Source: Thermodesulfovibrionia bacterium
GTDB taxonomy: Bacteria > Nitrospirota > Thermodesulfovibrionia > JACRGW01
DNA: 52,508 nt
Assembly (NCBI GenBank): GCA_919902995.1
Contig: CAKKSD010000013.1
Span: forward strand, 1 to 52,508
Direction: 5' to 3'
Under the pieces are notes generated by a model. That model did not search any database, was not told the origin of the DNA, and saw nothing but the letters and a program-made list of their open reading frames with translations. Of this stretch, positions 32,381 to 42,336 are shown piece by piece (position 1 is the first letter of the stretch; each line of letters begins with the position of its first letter). A program made the position numbers and the translations under genes.

Positions 32381-33613
32381 TTAAAAAAGTTCCCCCACCC
32401 ATTCTTTCATCCTGCCAAGGACCCTCCCAAAGAGGTTTTCATCTGTGAATTTGATAGTCCCGTTAGCCCCCACACCCTTAGCACCATAGAGAACTAACCC
32501 AACACCGGTGGCATACAGGGGGCTATTCACAATATCTACTAATCCACCAATATTAATAGGCTTCCCCCTCCTTACAGGCAGATCTAAAACATCCTCAGCA
32601 ACCTCTGGTATTCCTTCCATTATCGCTGTTCCACCAGTCAGAACAATCCCTGAGGCAATCATCTCTTCGTAACTTGTTTTTCTTATCTCCCTGTTAACCA
32701 ATTCAAAGATCTCTTCTGCTCTCGGTTGTATAATCTCTGAGAGAACCTGCCTTGAGAGAACCCTCGGTGCCCTACCGCCCATAGACGGAACTTCTATCGT
32801 CTCATTGTCCATAACGAGGGAGGTAAGGGCACAGCCATATTTTTTCTTGATCTTCTCAGCCTCTGTACTCGGAGTCCTGAGACCTACAGCTATATCATTT
32901 GTGAGGTGATTTCCACCTATAGCGAAGACGGCTGTATGTCTGATACTTCCATCGAGGAAGATGGCGATATCAGTAGTACCCCCTCCGACATCAACCACAG
33001 CTACACCAAGATCCTTCTCCTCCTGAGTAAGAACCGCCTCCCCAGAAGCAAGGGGCTCAAGGACTATATCTAAAACCTCAAGGTCAGCCCTGTGGCAACT
33101 CTTTATTATGTTCTGGACAGAAGTAACAGCACCGGTAACTATATGAACCTCAGCCTCAAGTCTAACCCCTGACATTCCCAATGGTTCCTTGATTCCATCC
33201 TGATTATCGATGATAAACTCCTGCGGAAGGATATGGAGGACCTCTCTGTCAAGAGGAATAGCAACAGCCCTCGCAGCATCTATGACCCTATCCATGTCGG
33301 ATTTACTTATCTCTTTATCCTTAACAGCGATAACACCCCTGCTATTGAATCCTTTTATGTGACCTCCAGCTATACCTGCATAGACAGCCTTAATATCTAC
33401 TCCTGCCATAAGTTCAGCCTCTTCAACAGCCTTCTTTATAGATTCCACAGTACTCTCTATATTCACCACAACCCCTTTCCTTAGTCCCCTCGATGCATGG
33501 CTACCTATACCTATGATATCAATCCTTCCGCCGTCCTTTATTTCACCAACGATGGCACAGATCTTCGTAGTCCCTATATCAAGACCTACCATTAAGTTTT
33601 CTTTCCTCCCCAA
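32381..33613 (-). CDS. ftsA: cell-division protein FtsA
   Basis: Actin-like ATPase that tethers FtsZ to the membrane. 410 residues, with MVGLDIGTTKICAIVGE, VVDVGGGTTDIAIF, IVLTGGTAIMEG and a C-terminal amphipathic helix (FGRVLGRMKEWVGELF) that serves as the membrane target. Lies between ftsQ and ftsZ, the standard order. Confidence 0.96.
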   Translation of the reverse strand: MGRKENLMVGLDIGTTKICAIVGEIKDGGRIDIIGIGSHASRGLRKGVVVNIESTVESIKKAVEEAELMAGVDIKAVYAGIAGGHIKGFNSRGVIAVKDKEISKSDMDRVIDAARAVAIPLDREVLHILPQEFIIDNQDGIKEPLGMSGVRLEAEVHIVTGAVTSVQNIIKSCHRADLEVLDIVLEPLASGEAVLTQEEKDLGVAVVDVGGGTTDIAIFLDGSIRHTAVFAIGGNHLTNDIAVGLRTPSTEAEKIKKKYGCALTSLVMDNETIEVPSMGGRAPRVLSRQVLSEIIQPRAEEIFELVNREIRKTSYEEMIASGIVLTGGTAIMEGIPEVAEDVLDLPVRRGKPINIGGLVDIVNSPLYATGVGLVLYGAKGVGANGTIKFTDENLFGRVLGRMKEWVGELF

Positions 33614-33649
33614 AACTCACCTCCTTTCCTTTCCATAAGGGTCGTAACC

Positions 33650-34441
33650 TTAAAGGTTACTTTCTGCCATAGGGATTACGATTACCTTGCCTGAGAAACG
33701 GATATCTATTGAGCTTGCCAGAACACCTTTTCTCTTAAGTTCGGCCTCAATATCATCAAGTCTGTTAAACTTCTCCTTATAGTTCCCTGAGCCAACTTTT
33801 ATCTGTTTTCCAGGAAGGTTAAGTATCAGATCCTCAGGGTTATTCGCAACAAGCTCTATATCATTAAGCCCGATACCTTTATCCCTCAGAAACTTTATCA
33901 AGGTTAACCCTTCTGAAAGACCCTTTGAATTTATTCTCTCACCCAACCGGTTTTCACTCAGATCAATCCCTGATACTACAGGGAGGGAATAACCCTTCCT
34001 GTCACTTACCCTTTCTATAATCACACCTTCACCATCCACGAGATAAAAGGAATCACCATAATCGATGATTGCCTCAGGAAACCTTTCTTTAATCTCTATT
34101 CTGATTGTTCCTGGTATTTCTCGCTTTGCAACTGCATCTTTTATCCATGGCGATTTCAGTATCTTGGTCCTCAGGTCATTAAGACTTATCTTTAGGATGC
34201 TATCCCTCTTTATATCTGTCATATTCAAAAGCGACTCTTGAGAGAGGTGATAATTACCTTTTATCTCAATCTCTCTTACCTTGAATATTTCCAATCCAGA
34301 AATAGTTTGGTAGAGGTGTAAAAAAAATAGAGAAATAGTTATAACTGAAATGGCTAAAACAGCTTTCTTAAAGACCTTCGCCATCTTTTCCCTTCCGGAG
34401 ATCTTCTTCTTATTGTATCTCTTTTTCAAGAACACCTTCAT
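33650..34441 (-). CDS. ftsQ: cell-division protein FtsQ
   Basis: 263 residues, one N-terminal membrane segment (about 27-47) after a basic tail, then POTRA (FKVREIEIKGNYHLSQESLL) and FtsQ domains (SPWIKDAVAKREIPGTIRIE, IKERFPEAII, YLVDGEGVII). Bitopic division protein that recruits FtsL and FtsB. The start overlaps the ddl stop by 4 bases. Confidence 0.93.
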   Translation of the reverse strand: MKVFLKKRYNKKKISGREKMAKVFKKAVLAISVITISLFFLHLYQTISGLEIFKVREIEIKGNYHLSQESLLNMTDIKRDSILKISLNDLRTKILKSPWIKDAVAKREIPGTIRIEIKERFPEAIIDYGDSFYLVDGEGVIIERVSDRKGYSLPVVSGIDLSENRLGERINSKGLSEGLTLIKFLRDKGIGLNDIELVANNPEDLILNLPGKQIKVGSGNYKEKFNRLDDIEAELKRKGVLASSIDIRFSGKVIVIPMAESNL

Positions 34442-35364
34442 ACCTTTATGACCCTCTTTAATGCCAACTCAAGAATCTTCTCTAAAAGATCATTAAACCC
34501 GATTCCTACCCCCTGGGCAATCTTTGGTAAAAGGCTTGTTGCGGTCATTCCGGGGAGAGTATTAACCTCAAGTATATAAGGTATCCCTTCTCTGTTCACC
34601 TTCAGGTCTACCCTTGTTGCCCCATCACATCCAAGAGAGATATGGCTCTTGAGCGCCAATTCAAGGCTATCCTTGTACTCTTTATTACTAAGGGCTGGTG
34701 GATAGATATAATCAGTAAGCCCTGGAGTATATTTGGCCTCATAACTATAAAACCCTTTCTTTGGTCTTACCTCTATCGCTCCCAGGGCTTTATTATTCAA
34801 GATCCCAACATGGATCTCTTTTCCATCGATAAATTCCTCTATGATTACCTTTTCTCCGTAGCAGAAGGCGTTCCCGACCGCCTCCTTTAATTCTTCCATT
34901 TTATTTATAATATTAACACCTATACTCGAACCCTCGCTGGATGGTTTAATCACAAGGGGAAGCCTGAGGTCTGAAATCTGAGGTCTGAAATCTGAGATTC
35001 CTCTCTCTATGACAACATAACGCGGGACTTTCAGTCCCTGCTGTTCAAAGATCCTCCTCGAAGAGATCTTATCCATTGCCAATGCAGACGCAAGAATTCC
35101 TGAGCCTGTATATAGGATTCCCATAATCTCGAGTAGTCCCTGTATCGCTCCATTCTCTCCACATCCACCATGGAGTGCAATAAATGCCACATCTATCTTC
35201 TCTCTTTTTATGTCATCAGCCACGTCCTTCCCTGCATCTATCGACACTGAGTTGTAACCCATCTCTTTAAAAGCATTATAAATCGCCATTCCGCTCCTTA
35301 AGGATATTTCCCTTTCAGAAGAAGTACCTCCCATCAAGACACCTACCTTTTTATCAGTTATCAT
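34438..35364 (-). CDS. ddl: D-alanine--D-alanine ligase
   Basis: 308 residues, ATP-grasp. GVLMGGTSSEREISLRSG at the start, HGGCGENGAIQGLLE, PLVIKPSSEGSSIGV, EEFIDGKEIHVGIL, and LEVNTLPGMTATSL at the end. Makes D-Ala-D-Ala for MurF. The ISDFRPQISDLR stretch before LPLVIKPS is encoded by four heptanucleotide repeats and has no counterpart I know in the family. Confidence 0.96.
   Translation of the reverse strand: MITDKKVGVLMGGTSSEREISLRSGMAIYNAFKEMGYNSVSIDAGKDVADDIKREKIDVAFIALHGGCGENGAIQGLLEIMGILYTGSGILASALAMDKISSRRIFEQQGLKVPRYVVIERGISDFRPQISDLRLPLVIKPSSEGSSIGVNIINKMEELKEAVGNAFCYGEKVIIEEFIDGKEIHVGILNNKALGAIEVRPKKGFYSYEAKYTPGLTDYIYPPALSNKEYKDSLELALKSHISLGCDGATRVDLKVNREGIPYILEVNTLPGMTATSLLPKIAQGVGIGFNDLLEKILELALKRVIKV
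34967..34994. repeat. heptanucleotide array in ddl
   Basis: AGGTCTG, AAATCTG, AGGTCTG, AAATCTG: a doubled 14-base unit made of two heptamers. In frame; encodes FRPQISDLR. Confidence 0.92.
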
Positions 35365-36268
35365 TCACTCCCACAATCCTTATCTCAGGTTCAAGGACAA
35401 TTCCCTTCTCTTTGAAAACCTTTTCTTCAATAACTCTCATTAAAGAAATTACATCAGCGGACTTAGCCTTTCCTTTATTCACTATAAAGTTTGCATGAAT
35501 CTGAGATATCTCGGCATCACCCATCCTGAAACCTTTCAGTCCTGTCTCCTCAATAACCTTTCCAGCAGAATCCGATTCAGGATTTTTGAAGATCGAACCT
35601 GCATTCGGAATCCCTGAGGGCTCCTTAATAGCCCTCTCTTCGAGACGAATCCTGATTCTCTTTTTAATCTCATCGGGTTCTCCCTTACTGAGTCTAAGGG
35701 TAGCACCAACTATAACCATGCCTTCAAGACCTGACCTTCTGTAGCCAAAAGGAATATCATCCTTCATAACTACCACGAGTTCACCATCGTTATTTATAAG
35801 TGTTACACTATCAAGGATATCCTTCATCTCCCCTTCCTTTGTCCCAGCATTCATCACAATTGCCCCCCCGAGAGCCCCTGGGATACCTGCCGTAAATTCA
35901 AGACCCTCAAGACCATTCTTAGCCGTAAAGGAAAGGAGCTTTGGCAGAGTAACTCCTGCCTCTACATATATAAAGTTTGGAGTTTGTAGTTCGGAGTTCG
36001 GAGTTTCAAGAATCTTAATCTTATTTAGACTCTTAAGATTTATCGTAATCCCTGGGATACCGCCATCCCTTACGAGGAGATTCGTACCCATACCGAGTAT
36101 GAATACAGGGATGCCCTTAGTCCTTGCCACTTTCAGAACCATTTTAAGATCAGAGATATCCTCTGGGAAAAACATAACCTCCGCAGGCCCACCGATTCTG
36201 AATGAGGTATGTCTTCCCATCGCCTCATTGAACCTTATCCCGCCTTTCAATGACATTTCTCTAAACAT
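35354..36268 (-). CDS. murB: UDP-N-acetylenolpyruvoylglucosamine reductase
   Basis: FAD enzyme making UDP-MurNAc. I start at MFREMSLKGG (36268), which has GGAGG 11 bases upstream and begins 20 bases after the murC stop; a frame open to 36343 would overlap murC by 55 bases. FAD motifs TSFRIGGPAEVMFFP and GMGTNLLVRDGG, catalytic GYRRSGLEG, and NAGSIFKNP with the C-terminal QIHANFIVN are present. The ETPNSELQTPNF stretch is repeat-encoded. Confidence 0.93.
   Translation of the reverse strand: MFREMSLKGGIRFNEAMGRHTSFRIGGPAEVMFFPEDISDLKMVLKVARTKGIPVFILGMGTNLLVRDGGIPGITINLKSLNKIKILETPNSELQTPNFIYVEAGVTLPKLLSFTAKNGLEGLEFTAGIPGALGGAIVMNAGTKEGEMKDILDSVTLINNDGELVVVMKDDIPFGYRRSGLEGMVIVGATLRLSKGEPDEIKKRIRIRLEERAIKEPSGIPNAGSIFKNPESDSAGKVIEETGLKGFRMGDAEISQIHANFIVNKGKAKSADVISLMRVIEEKVFKEKGIVLEPEIRIVGVNDN
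35974..36008. repeat. heptanucleotide array in murB
   Basis: AGTTTGG, AGTTTGT, AGTTCGG, AGTTCGG, AGTTTCA in tandem; encodes ETPNSELQTPNF. Confidence 0.92.
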
Positions 36269-36288
36269 TTCTTTCCAAGCCTCCTCTT

Positions 36289-37671
36289 TCAACGAACCAA
36301 TTCTTCCATCTTCAATCTTAATAACTCTTCCCCAATCTTCCACACATCTCCCGCACCGAGAGTTAAAAAGATATCCCCTGATCTCAGGTTCTCACCAAGA
36401 TCCTTCAGTATTGCCTCCCTATCAGAAATGTAAGCTACATCCCTGTGACCCCTCTCCTTGATTCCCTCGCAGATCAAAGAGGATGAAATACCATTTATTG
36501 GGTTTTCTCCTGCAGGATATATATCAGTAATGATTACCCTATCGGCCTGATCGAAGGCATTGAAGAATTCAGACAGGAGATCCCTTGTCCTTGTATAACG
36601 GTGAGGCTGGAAGAGGACAACTAATCTTCGCCCCAATCCTGCCTTTGCAGCCAAAAGGGTCGCCCTGATCTCCGTAGGATGATGTCCATAATCATCCACA
36701 AAGATTATCCCCTCCACTTTCCCCTTTACCTGGAACCTCCTCTCCACACCGCTGAACTCTATGAGTGCATTTTTTATTACTTCTATATCAATACCAAGCT
36801 CTATTCCCACAGCTATCGCAGCTAATGAGTTTGAGACATTATGCATCCCCGGCATCGTCATTCCAAAGAGTCCTAAAGACTTTCCTTCAGAGAGAACTTC
36901 GAAGTGGGAGCCCATACCCTCAAGATGGACTCCCTTCGCAGTAAGGCTGGCCTCTGACTCAAGTCCATAAGAGATATACCTTTTTTCTATCTCCGGTATT
37001 ATCTCCCTTATGTAAGGGTTATCGAGACAGAGTACAGAAAGACCATAGAACGGCACCTTATTGATGAAGGATAGGAATGCATATTTTATCTTTTCCATAC
37101 TGCCATAATAATCTATATGTTCCTTGTCTATTGTGGTTACAACGGCAATGGTAGGAGAAAGATTCAGGAATGAACCATCACTCTCATCTGCCTCTGCAAC
37201 AAGGAATTCTCCCTGACCTAGTTTGGCATTACTGCCAAGGCTATTCAGTTTGCCTCCTATAACAACGGTTGGATCAAGACCACCTCTTGCAAGGACTGTC
37301 GCCACCATAGAGGTTGTTGTTGTCTTCCCATGGGCACCTGCAACAGCTATGCTGTATTTCAGCCTCATCAGTTCTGCCAGCATCTCGGCCCTTGGGATGA
37401 TGGGTATCGCCCTTTTCCTGGCCTCAACAACCTCTACATTCTCTTTTCTTATAGCCGAAGAAACAACAACGACATGTGCGCCTGAAACATTCTCAGGTCT
37501 ATGGCCTATAAATATTCCACCACCTAATTCCCTGAGACGTCTTGTTACCTCAGACTCCTTGATATCCGATCCTGTCACCCTGTGTCCAAGGTTCAGAAGG
37601 ACTTCGGCTATCCCGCTCATCCCTGCTCCTCCAATACCAATAAAATGGATATTCCTTACCTTTTTGAACAT
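36289..37671 (-). CDS. murC: UDP-N-acetylmuramate--L-alanine ligase
   Basis: 460 residues, Mur ligase. [18 protein letters not shown] at the N-terminus, ATP site [34 protein letters not shown] and [13 protein letters not shown], the last two diagnostic for MurC. The start lies inside the last 16 bases of murG. Confidence 0.97.
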   Translation of the reverse strand: MFKKVRNIHFIGIGGAGMSGIAEVLLNLGHRVTGSDIKESEVTRRLRELGGGIFIGHRPENVSGAHVVVVSSAIRKENVEVVEARKRAIPIIPRAEMLAELMRLKYSIAVAGAHGKTTTTSMVATVLARGGLDPTVVIGGKLNSLGSNAKLGQGEFLVAEADESDGSFLNLSPTIAVVTTIDKEHIDYYGSMEKIKYAFLSFINKVPFYGLSVLCLDNPYIREIIPEIEKRYISYGLESEASLTAKGVHLEGMGSHFEVLSEGKSLGLFGMTMPGMHNVSNSLAAIAVGIELGIDIEVIKNALIEFSGVERRFQVKGKVEGIIFVDDYGHHPTEIRATLLAAKAGLGRRLVVLFQPHRYTRTRDLLSEFFNAFDQADRVIITDIYPAGENPINGISSSLICEGIKERGHRDVAYISDREAILKDLGENLRSGDIFLTLGAGDVWKIGEELLRLKMEELVR

Positions 37672-38786
37672 ACCAGATTAACCCCGGAGTCCGTACCCCG
37701 AATCAAATCTAATGTGATATCTACAACCTTTTTTGCCCCATCTTTATTTCCGAGTCTCTTACTTGCCCTCTCCATCTGCCATAGTCTCTCAGGGTCTTCC
37801 ATAAGATCCCTAATCCCAGAGGCAAGTCTTTCTCCATTAAGTTCCCTATCCAAAATAATCCATGCCGCTTCTACGTCAAGGAGAACCCTTGCGTTAACTT
37901 CCTGATGATTCTTTGCAGCATAGGGATATGGAACCAGTATAGAGGCCTTTCCGCAGGCCGTTATTTCGGACAGAGTACCAGCCCCTGCCCTTGATACGAT
38001 TAAGTCTGCAACTGCATAGGCATCAGACATCCTATCTATAAATGGGAGAACAATACCTTTAAACCCCTTCGACCTGTAGAATTCACTTATCCCCTTAAAA
38101 TCCTTATCTCCTGTTTGATGGACAATCTGGATTCTATCCTTAAGGTCATTAAGATAACCGAGAGCCTCAGCCACAGACATGTTTATCCTGTGAGCCCCCG
38201 CACTTCCACCAAGAACAAGAATAGTGAAAAGACCTTCTTCTAACCCGAATAACCTGAGTGCCTCCTCTTTCACCCCTGAGGTTATCCCTTCTCTTATGGG
38301 GTTCCCTGTTAAATAGACCTTCTTTTTTGGGAAAAAGATCTCTGAGGATTTAAAGTTTATCGCAATGGCATCAACAAATCTTGACAGGACTCTGTTCGTG
38401 ACACCTGGGATAACATTCTGTTCAACTATCACCGTTGGTATCCCTTTTAAAGCCGCCATAATAACCACTGGACCTGACGAATAACCTCCAAGCCCTATCA
38501 CAATATCAGGGCTTACATCTTTAAGTATCTTTAAAGAATCTAATACAGCAAGTGGGAATCTGCTAACGGATGCTAGAACCTTTAAAAATTTATGTCCTGC
38601 AAGGGGTCGAATTCTTATTGTCTTGAGTAAATAACCTTCTTGAGGTACAACTTTATTTTCTAACCCTGTGTTCGTACCTACAAACTGTATATCTATTGTG
38701 CTATTCATGTTCTTAAATACCTTTGCTATGGCTATCCCCGAATATAGATGCCCACCTGTCCCTCCACCTGTAATTAGAACCTTCAT
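37656..38786 (-). CDS. murG: UDP-GlcNAc--lipid I N-acetylglucosaminyltransferase
   Basis: 376 residues, GT-B enzyme at the inner face of the membrane making lipid [47 protein letters not shown] and [20 protein letters not shown] are the expected donor and acceptor motifs. 4-base overlap with ftsW. Confidence 0.96.
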   Translation of the reverse strand: MKVLITGGGTGGHLYSGIAIAKVFKNMNSTIDIQFVGTNTGLENKVVPQEGYLLKTIRIRPLAGHKFLKVLASVSRFPLAVLDSLKILKDVSPDIVIGLGGYSSGPVVIMAALKGIPTVIVEQNVIPGVTNRVLSRFVDAIAINFKSSEIFFPKKKVYLTGNPIREGITSGVKEEALRLFGLEEGLFTILVLGGSAGAHRINMSVAEALGYLNDLKDRIQIVHQTGDKDFKGISEFYRSKGFKGIVLPFIDRMSDAYAVADLIVSRAGAGTLSEITACGKASILVPYPYAAKNHQEVNARVLLDVEAAWIILDRELNGERLASGIRDLMEDPERLWQMERASKRLGNKDGAKKVVDITLDLIRGTDSGVNLVCSKR

Positions 38787-39958
38787 AGGTTAACTGAATC
38801 CTTTCTACTTTTCGATTTCACCCAACTCTCTCTCTTTATAGAAGAGGATTGAGCCAAGGATATCGTATTAATACTCTTCGATATATTCAGAAGTATTCCC
38901 AGGGCTATCATGTTTATCAAAAGGGATGACCCTCCAAAACTCACAAAGGGAAGGGGAAGCCCTTTCGGCGGTAAAAGTCCGCTTGCAACCCCTAAATTCA
39001 TCATAGCCTGAACTCCGATCATGATGGTCAATCCCATAGCCAAAAATCGTCCAAAAAGGTCCTCTGTCCTTACAGCGATCCTCGTCCCCCTCCATAAGAT
39101 TATCAAATATAGGAATATCACTAACGATGCCCCTAAAAAACCAAGCTCTTCACCTATGAGGGAGTAAATAAAATCCGTGTGTGGTTCAGGAAGAAAAAAT
39201 AGTTTCTGTTTTCCTTCGCCAAGACCGAGCCCAAAAATTCCTCCGCTTCCTAATGCCAAAGAAGATTGAATCACCTGAAATCCGGCCCCGGTAGGATCAC
39301 TCCAGGGATCGATGAAGGCTATTAATCTCTTTTTTCTGTAACCTTCGTTGAAGACAATCTTAACAATGAAGGGGGTAAGGGGTATCCCCAGAGAAAGGAT
39401 ATGGGGAACTTTCACGCCACCAATATAGAGTAATGTTATAACCATAATCCCCAATCCAAGCGCCGTCCCGATATCAGGCTGAAATATTATAGGAATCTGG
39501 AACGCACCCAGAAGGACTACTGGAGGAAAGAACCCATAAACAAAATCTCCCATCCTATCTGACCTCTTTGCAATATAGGCAGATATAGAGATGATCAAGG
39601 TGAGTTTAGCGAGTTCAGAAGGCTGAAAAGAAAAACCAAGAACCCTGAGCCACCTCCTTGCCCCATTTACTTCTTTCCCGATATTAGGAATGAGGACAAT
39701 GATAAGGAGTAAAACTGAGATAACAATAAGGGGTAGCGATAAACTTTTAAGCTTCTTATAATCGAAGTTTTTTGCTACGACCATTCCGATTATACCTATG
39801 ACTGCCCAAACAACCTGGTTCCTTAAAAAATAGAAGGGGGTATTATATCTCTGCATAGCGATAAAGGCGCTGGAGCTATAGATCATAACGATACCTAAGA
39901 CTACAAGTATCAGCGCCGAGATCATAAGTATCCGGTCATATCCTGATCTTTCATGCAT
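38783..39958 (-). CDS. ftsW: FtsW, septal peptidoglycan glycosyltransferase (SEDS)
   Basis: 391 residues, about ten membrane segments. SEDS markers are NGARRWLRVLGFSFQPSELA, FQPDIGTALGLG, RLIAFIDPWSDPTGAGFQ, LPEPHTDFIYSLIGEELGF and LPFVSFGGSSLLINM. It polymerises lipid II with its PBP partner FtsI, encoded in the same cluster. Confidence 0.95.
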   Translation of the reverse strand: MHERSGYDRILMISALILVVLGIVMIYSSSAFIAMQRYNTPFYFLRNQVVWAVIGIIGMVVAKNFDYKKLKSLSLPLIVISVLLLIIVLIPNIGKEVNGARRWLRVLGFSFQPSELAKLTLIISISAYIAKRSDRMGDFVYGFFPPVVLLGAFQIPIIFQPDIGTALGLGIMVITLLYIGGVKVPHILSLGIPLTPFIVKIVFNEGYRKKRLIAFIDPWSDPTGAGFQVIQSSLALGSGGIFGLGLGEGKQKLFFLPEPHTDFIYSLIGEELGFLGASLVIFLYLIILWRGTRIAVRTEDLFGRFLAMGLTIMIGVQAMMNLGVASGLLPPKGLPLPFVSFGGSSLLINMIALGILLNISKSINTISLAQSSSIKRESWVKSKSRKDSVNL

Positions 39959-41375
39959 ATCTAAGCCTCCTTACCGCCTCTTTGAATCTTTTACCTCTAT
40001 CCTTAAAATCCTTGAACATATCAAAGCTTGCACAGGCAGGAGAAAGTAAAACCGTATCACCAATAGATGCCTTCTGATGAGCCATCAAAACAGCATCTTC
40101 CATAGATGAGGCATAGGATATCTCTGTATAACCATTGAGAACCTTTTCGAGCTTGTCCTTAGCTTCACCTATTAATATAAGGTGTTTTACTTTTTCCCTT
40201 ACAGAATCCCTCAAAGGAGTAAAATCAGAGTCCTTATCAAGGCCTCCTGCTATAAGGATTATGGGAGAATTAAAGCTATCGAGTGATTTAAGTACAGCCC
40301 CAACATTTGTTCCCTTTGAGTCATTAACAAAATTCACCCCTTTTATTTCATCAACAAACTCAAGCCTGTGTTCTAAGCCGTCGAATTCTCTCAAGGCCTC
40401 TCTTATGGCATCAACCCTGCAACCAGACAGCAATGCTACCGCCGAGGCTGCCATAGCGTTTTCCAGGTTATGTACTCCCTTGATTCCTATCTCATCCGTA
40501 TTGATAAGTTTGGAGTGAGGAAGGGGGACGCTAAAATTGTGGAGATTACAGTAGACTGTCCCACCCTTGTAATAGATACCCTCAACATTTTTATTACGGC
40601 TGAAATAAAAGGTGTAAGGTCTTTCGTTTCTCATTTTCAATCTTTCACTTTCAACATTCATTGTCTCCGGGTCATCTGCATTAAGGACAAGGAAATCACC
40701 TTCACTCTGATTTTTAAAAATCCTGGCCTTCGCATCAACATAACTATTAAAATCCCTATACCGATCGAGGTGGTCTGGAGTAATATTGAGGATTGTTGCC
40801 ACTTTTGGCCTGAATGTATCTATACCCTCGAGCTGAAAACTCGACACCTCAGCAACTATATAGTCAACAGTTAACCGTGAACCCTTAGACGTGAACTTCA
40901 ATTTAGAAATTTCACCAGTTAGGGCATTACCGATATTGCCTCCTAAGATTGCTCTAAAACCTGATTTCCTCAGCATAAGATCTATCAGGGTTGAGGTAGT
41001 TGATTTCCCATTTGTACCCGTTATTGCTATAACAGGTATGTCTGTCAGAAGATAGGCGAACTCGAGTTCACTTATTATTGGAACATTATTCTCCCTTGCA
41101 AGTTCAAGAGGTCTTATATCCATCGGAACCCCTGGGCTCACCACAATAAAATCTGTTTCAAGAAAGACCCTATCAGGATGCCCGCCTAAAGATAGTTCAA
41201 CAGATTTTTCGAGCTCACCTATCTCCTCTGTCAAGACATCTTGACCTTTTGTATCAGTCACAATGACCCTGGCACCAAGTGATGCGAGGAGGTTCGAGAC
41301 CGCCACTCCGCTTCTCGCGAGACCAACAACTGTCACCCTCTTATCCGTTAGCGTTATAGTTTTAAAATTACTCAA
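39951..41375 (-). CDS. murD: UDP-N-acetylmuramoylalanine--D-glutamate ligase
   Basis: About 474 residues. The frame is open far upstream into the preceding gene, but the family start matches SNFKTITLTDKRVTVVGLAR. I choose the TTG at 41375 with GGAG 5 bases upstream (GTG 41378 is the alternative). ATP motif ITGTNGKSTTSTLI, EVSSFQLEGI, NITPDHLDRY, NDSKGTNVGAVLKSL and LSPACASFDMFKDFKDRG are present. Two repeat-encoded insertions are seen: KLKFTSKGSRLTV before DYIVAEVSSF, and NVESERLKMRNER after NADDPETM. Confidence 0.93.
   Translation of the reverse strand: MSNFKTITLTDKRVTVVGLARSGVAVSNLLASLGARVIVTDTKGQDVLTEEIGELEKSVELSLGGHPDRVFLETDFIVVSPGVPMDIRPLELARENNVPIISELEFAYLLTDIPVIAITGTNGKSTTSTLIDLMLRKSGFRAILGGNIGNALTGEISKLKFTSKGSRLTVDYIVAEVSSFQLEGIDTFRPKVATILNITPDHLDRYRDFNSYVDAKARIFKNQSEGDFLVLNADDPETMNVESERLKMRNERPYTFYFSRNKNVEGIYYKGGTVYCNLHNFSVPLPHSKLINTDEIGIKGVHNLENAMAASAVALLSGCRVDAIREALREFDGLEHRLEFVDEIKGVNFVNDSKGTNVGAVLKSLDSFNSPIILIAGGLDKDSDFTPLRDSVREKVKHLILIGEAKDKLEKVLNGYTEISYASSMEDAVLMAHQKASIGDTVLLSPACASFDMFKDFKDRGKRFKEAVRRLRYA
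40627..40661. repeat. degenerate heptanucleotide array 1 in murD
   Basis: TTTCTCA, TTTTCAA, TCTTTCA, CTTTCAA, CATTCAT; encodes the NVESERLKMRNE insertion. Confidence 0.75.
40862..40896. repeat. degenerate heptanucleotide array 2 in murD
   Basis: AGTCAAC, AGTTAAC, CGTGAAC, CCTTAGA, CGTGAAC; encodes FTSKGSRLTV just before the conserved DYIVAEVSSF. Confidence 0.75.
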
Positions 41376-41400
41376 CACTACTCCATTATCAGAACAGGTT

Positions 41401-42336
41401 TTAGATTTTAATCCTTGCATTCCGCTTTTTTGTCCCTGCCTTCTCATTCCTCTGTATTTCTTTTGTAAAGTAAACCCTTGGTTTTTCTTCCCTGGAAAGT
41501 ATTTTGAACCCTTTATCAAAGAGGAAGGTGGCATCTTTCCAGAGTTTTTTACTGCCGAGGATCGCAATGATAACCCTCTTTGCATCTCTGGATGCCTCTC
41601 CCACAAAGCAGTGTCTCGCACTAATCGTATATCCTGTCTTCCCTCCTTCTGCGCCTTCGTAAATCCAGAGGAGTTTATTATGGTTTCTCAGGGCAATCTT
41701 TCTTTCTCCATTTCCCAACTCTATAACCGCCACCCTGGTCCTCGATATCTCTGCAAGGAATGGCTCTTTCAGCGCCTCTTTCATAATAATGGACAGGTCA
41801 GTGACTGTTGTATACTGCCCCATTCCTGGCAGTCCGCTCGCATTAATAAAATGTGTATTTTTTGCACCGAGTTCCTTTGCCTTTTTATTCATAAGTCTAA
41901 CGAAATTCGGTTCGCTACCTGCCACACTCTCTGCCAGCGCAACAGCCGCATCATTTGCAGATTTGAGTAAAAGTCCGTAGAGGAGTTCCTCAGTCTTCAC
42001 TTTATCACCTTTACTTAGTTTGAGCCTCGATCCTGATGCTGCGGATGCAGTTGTGCTTACCTTAACCATCTTTTCTATATCAGACTTCTCTAAGGTAAGA
42101 AGGGCGGTCATCACCTTTGCTGTACTTGCAGGGGGACTTTTTAAATAGGGGTTTTTTGCATATAGAACCGTTCCTGTATCGGCATCTATGGCTATTGCTG
42201 CCTTTGCTGTGAGTTCATCAGCAGGAGAGTAGACAGTAGACAGTAGAACAGTAGACAGGAAAGATATTAGGAAAAGAGATAATTTTAATGTAACCTTGTA
42301 TACTGTATTCTGTATTCTGTCTACTATCATCTTCAC
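41401..42336 (-). CDS. dacF: D-alanyl-D-alanine carboxypeptidase (DacF/PBP5-like)
   Basis: 311 residues. A signal peptide ([20 protein letters not shown]) precedes the transpeptidase fold with SxxK in [13 protein letters not shown], SxN in [13 protein letters not shown] and KTG in [14 protein letters not shown]. It removes the terminal D-Ala from pentapeptides in the periplasm. It lacks the usual C-terminal beta domain and amphipathic anchor; only about 60 residues follow KTG. It sits between mraY and murD, where dcw clusters do not normally carry a carboxypeptidase. Two heptanucleotide arrays fall in the signal-peptide region. Confidence 0.9.
   Translation of the reverse strand: MKMIVDRIQNTVYKVTLKLSLFLISFLSTVLLSTVYSPADELTAKAAIAIDADTGTVLYAKNPYLKSPPASTAKVMTALLTLEKSDIEKMVKVSTTASAASGSRLKLSKGDKVKTEELLYGLLLKSANDAAVALAESVAGSEPNFVRLMNKKAKELGAKNTHFINASGLPGMGQYTTVTDLSIIMKEALKEPFLAEISRTRVAVIELGNGERKIALRNHNKLLWIYEGAEGGKTGYTISARHCFVGEASRDAKRVIIAILGSKKLWKDATFLFDKGFKILSREEKPRVYFTKEIQRNEKAGTKKRNARIKI
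42228..42256. repeat. heptanucleotide array in the dacF signal peptide
   Basis: AGTAGAC, AGTAGAC, AGTAGAAC (8), AGTAGAC; encodes TVLLSTVYS at the end of the signal sequence. Confidence 0.85.
42300..42327. repeat. heptanucleotide array at the dacF 5' end
   Basis: ATACTGT, ATTCTGT, ATTCTGT, CTACTAT; encodes VDRIQNTVY right after the start codon. Confidence 0.82.

Noticed and set aside
36269-36343. Longer murB start overlapping murC
   Set aside because: The first 25 residues have no counterpart in MurB, and a GGAGG precedes the downstream ATG.
41376-41621. N-terminal extension of murD by about 80 residues
   Set aside because: It overlaps the 3' end of dacF in another frame and has no family similarity; the Mur ligase domain begins at SNFKTITL with GGAG upstream of a TTG.
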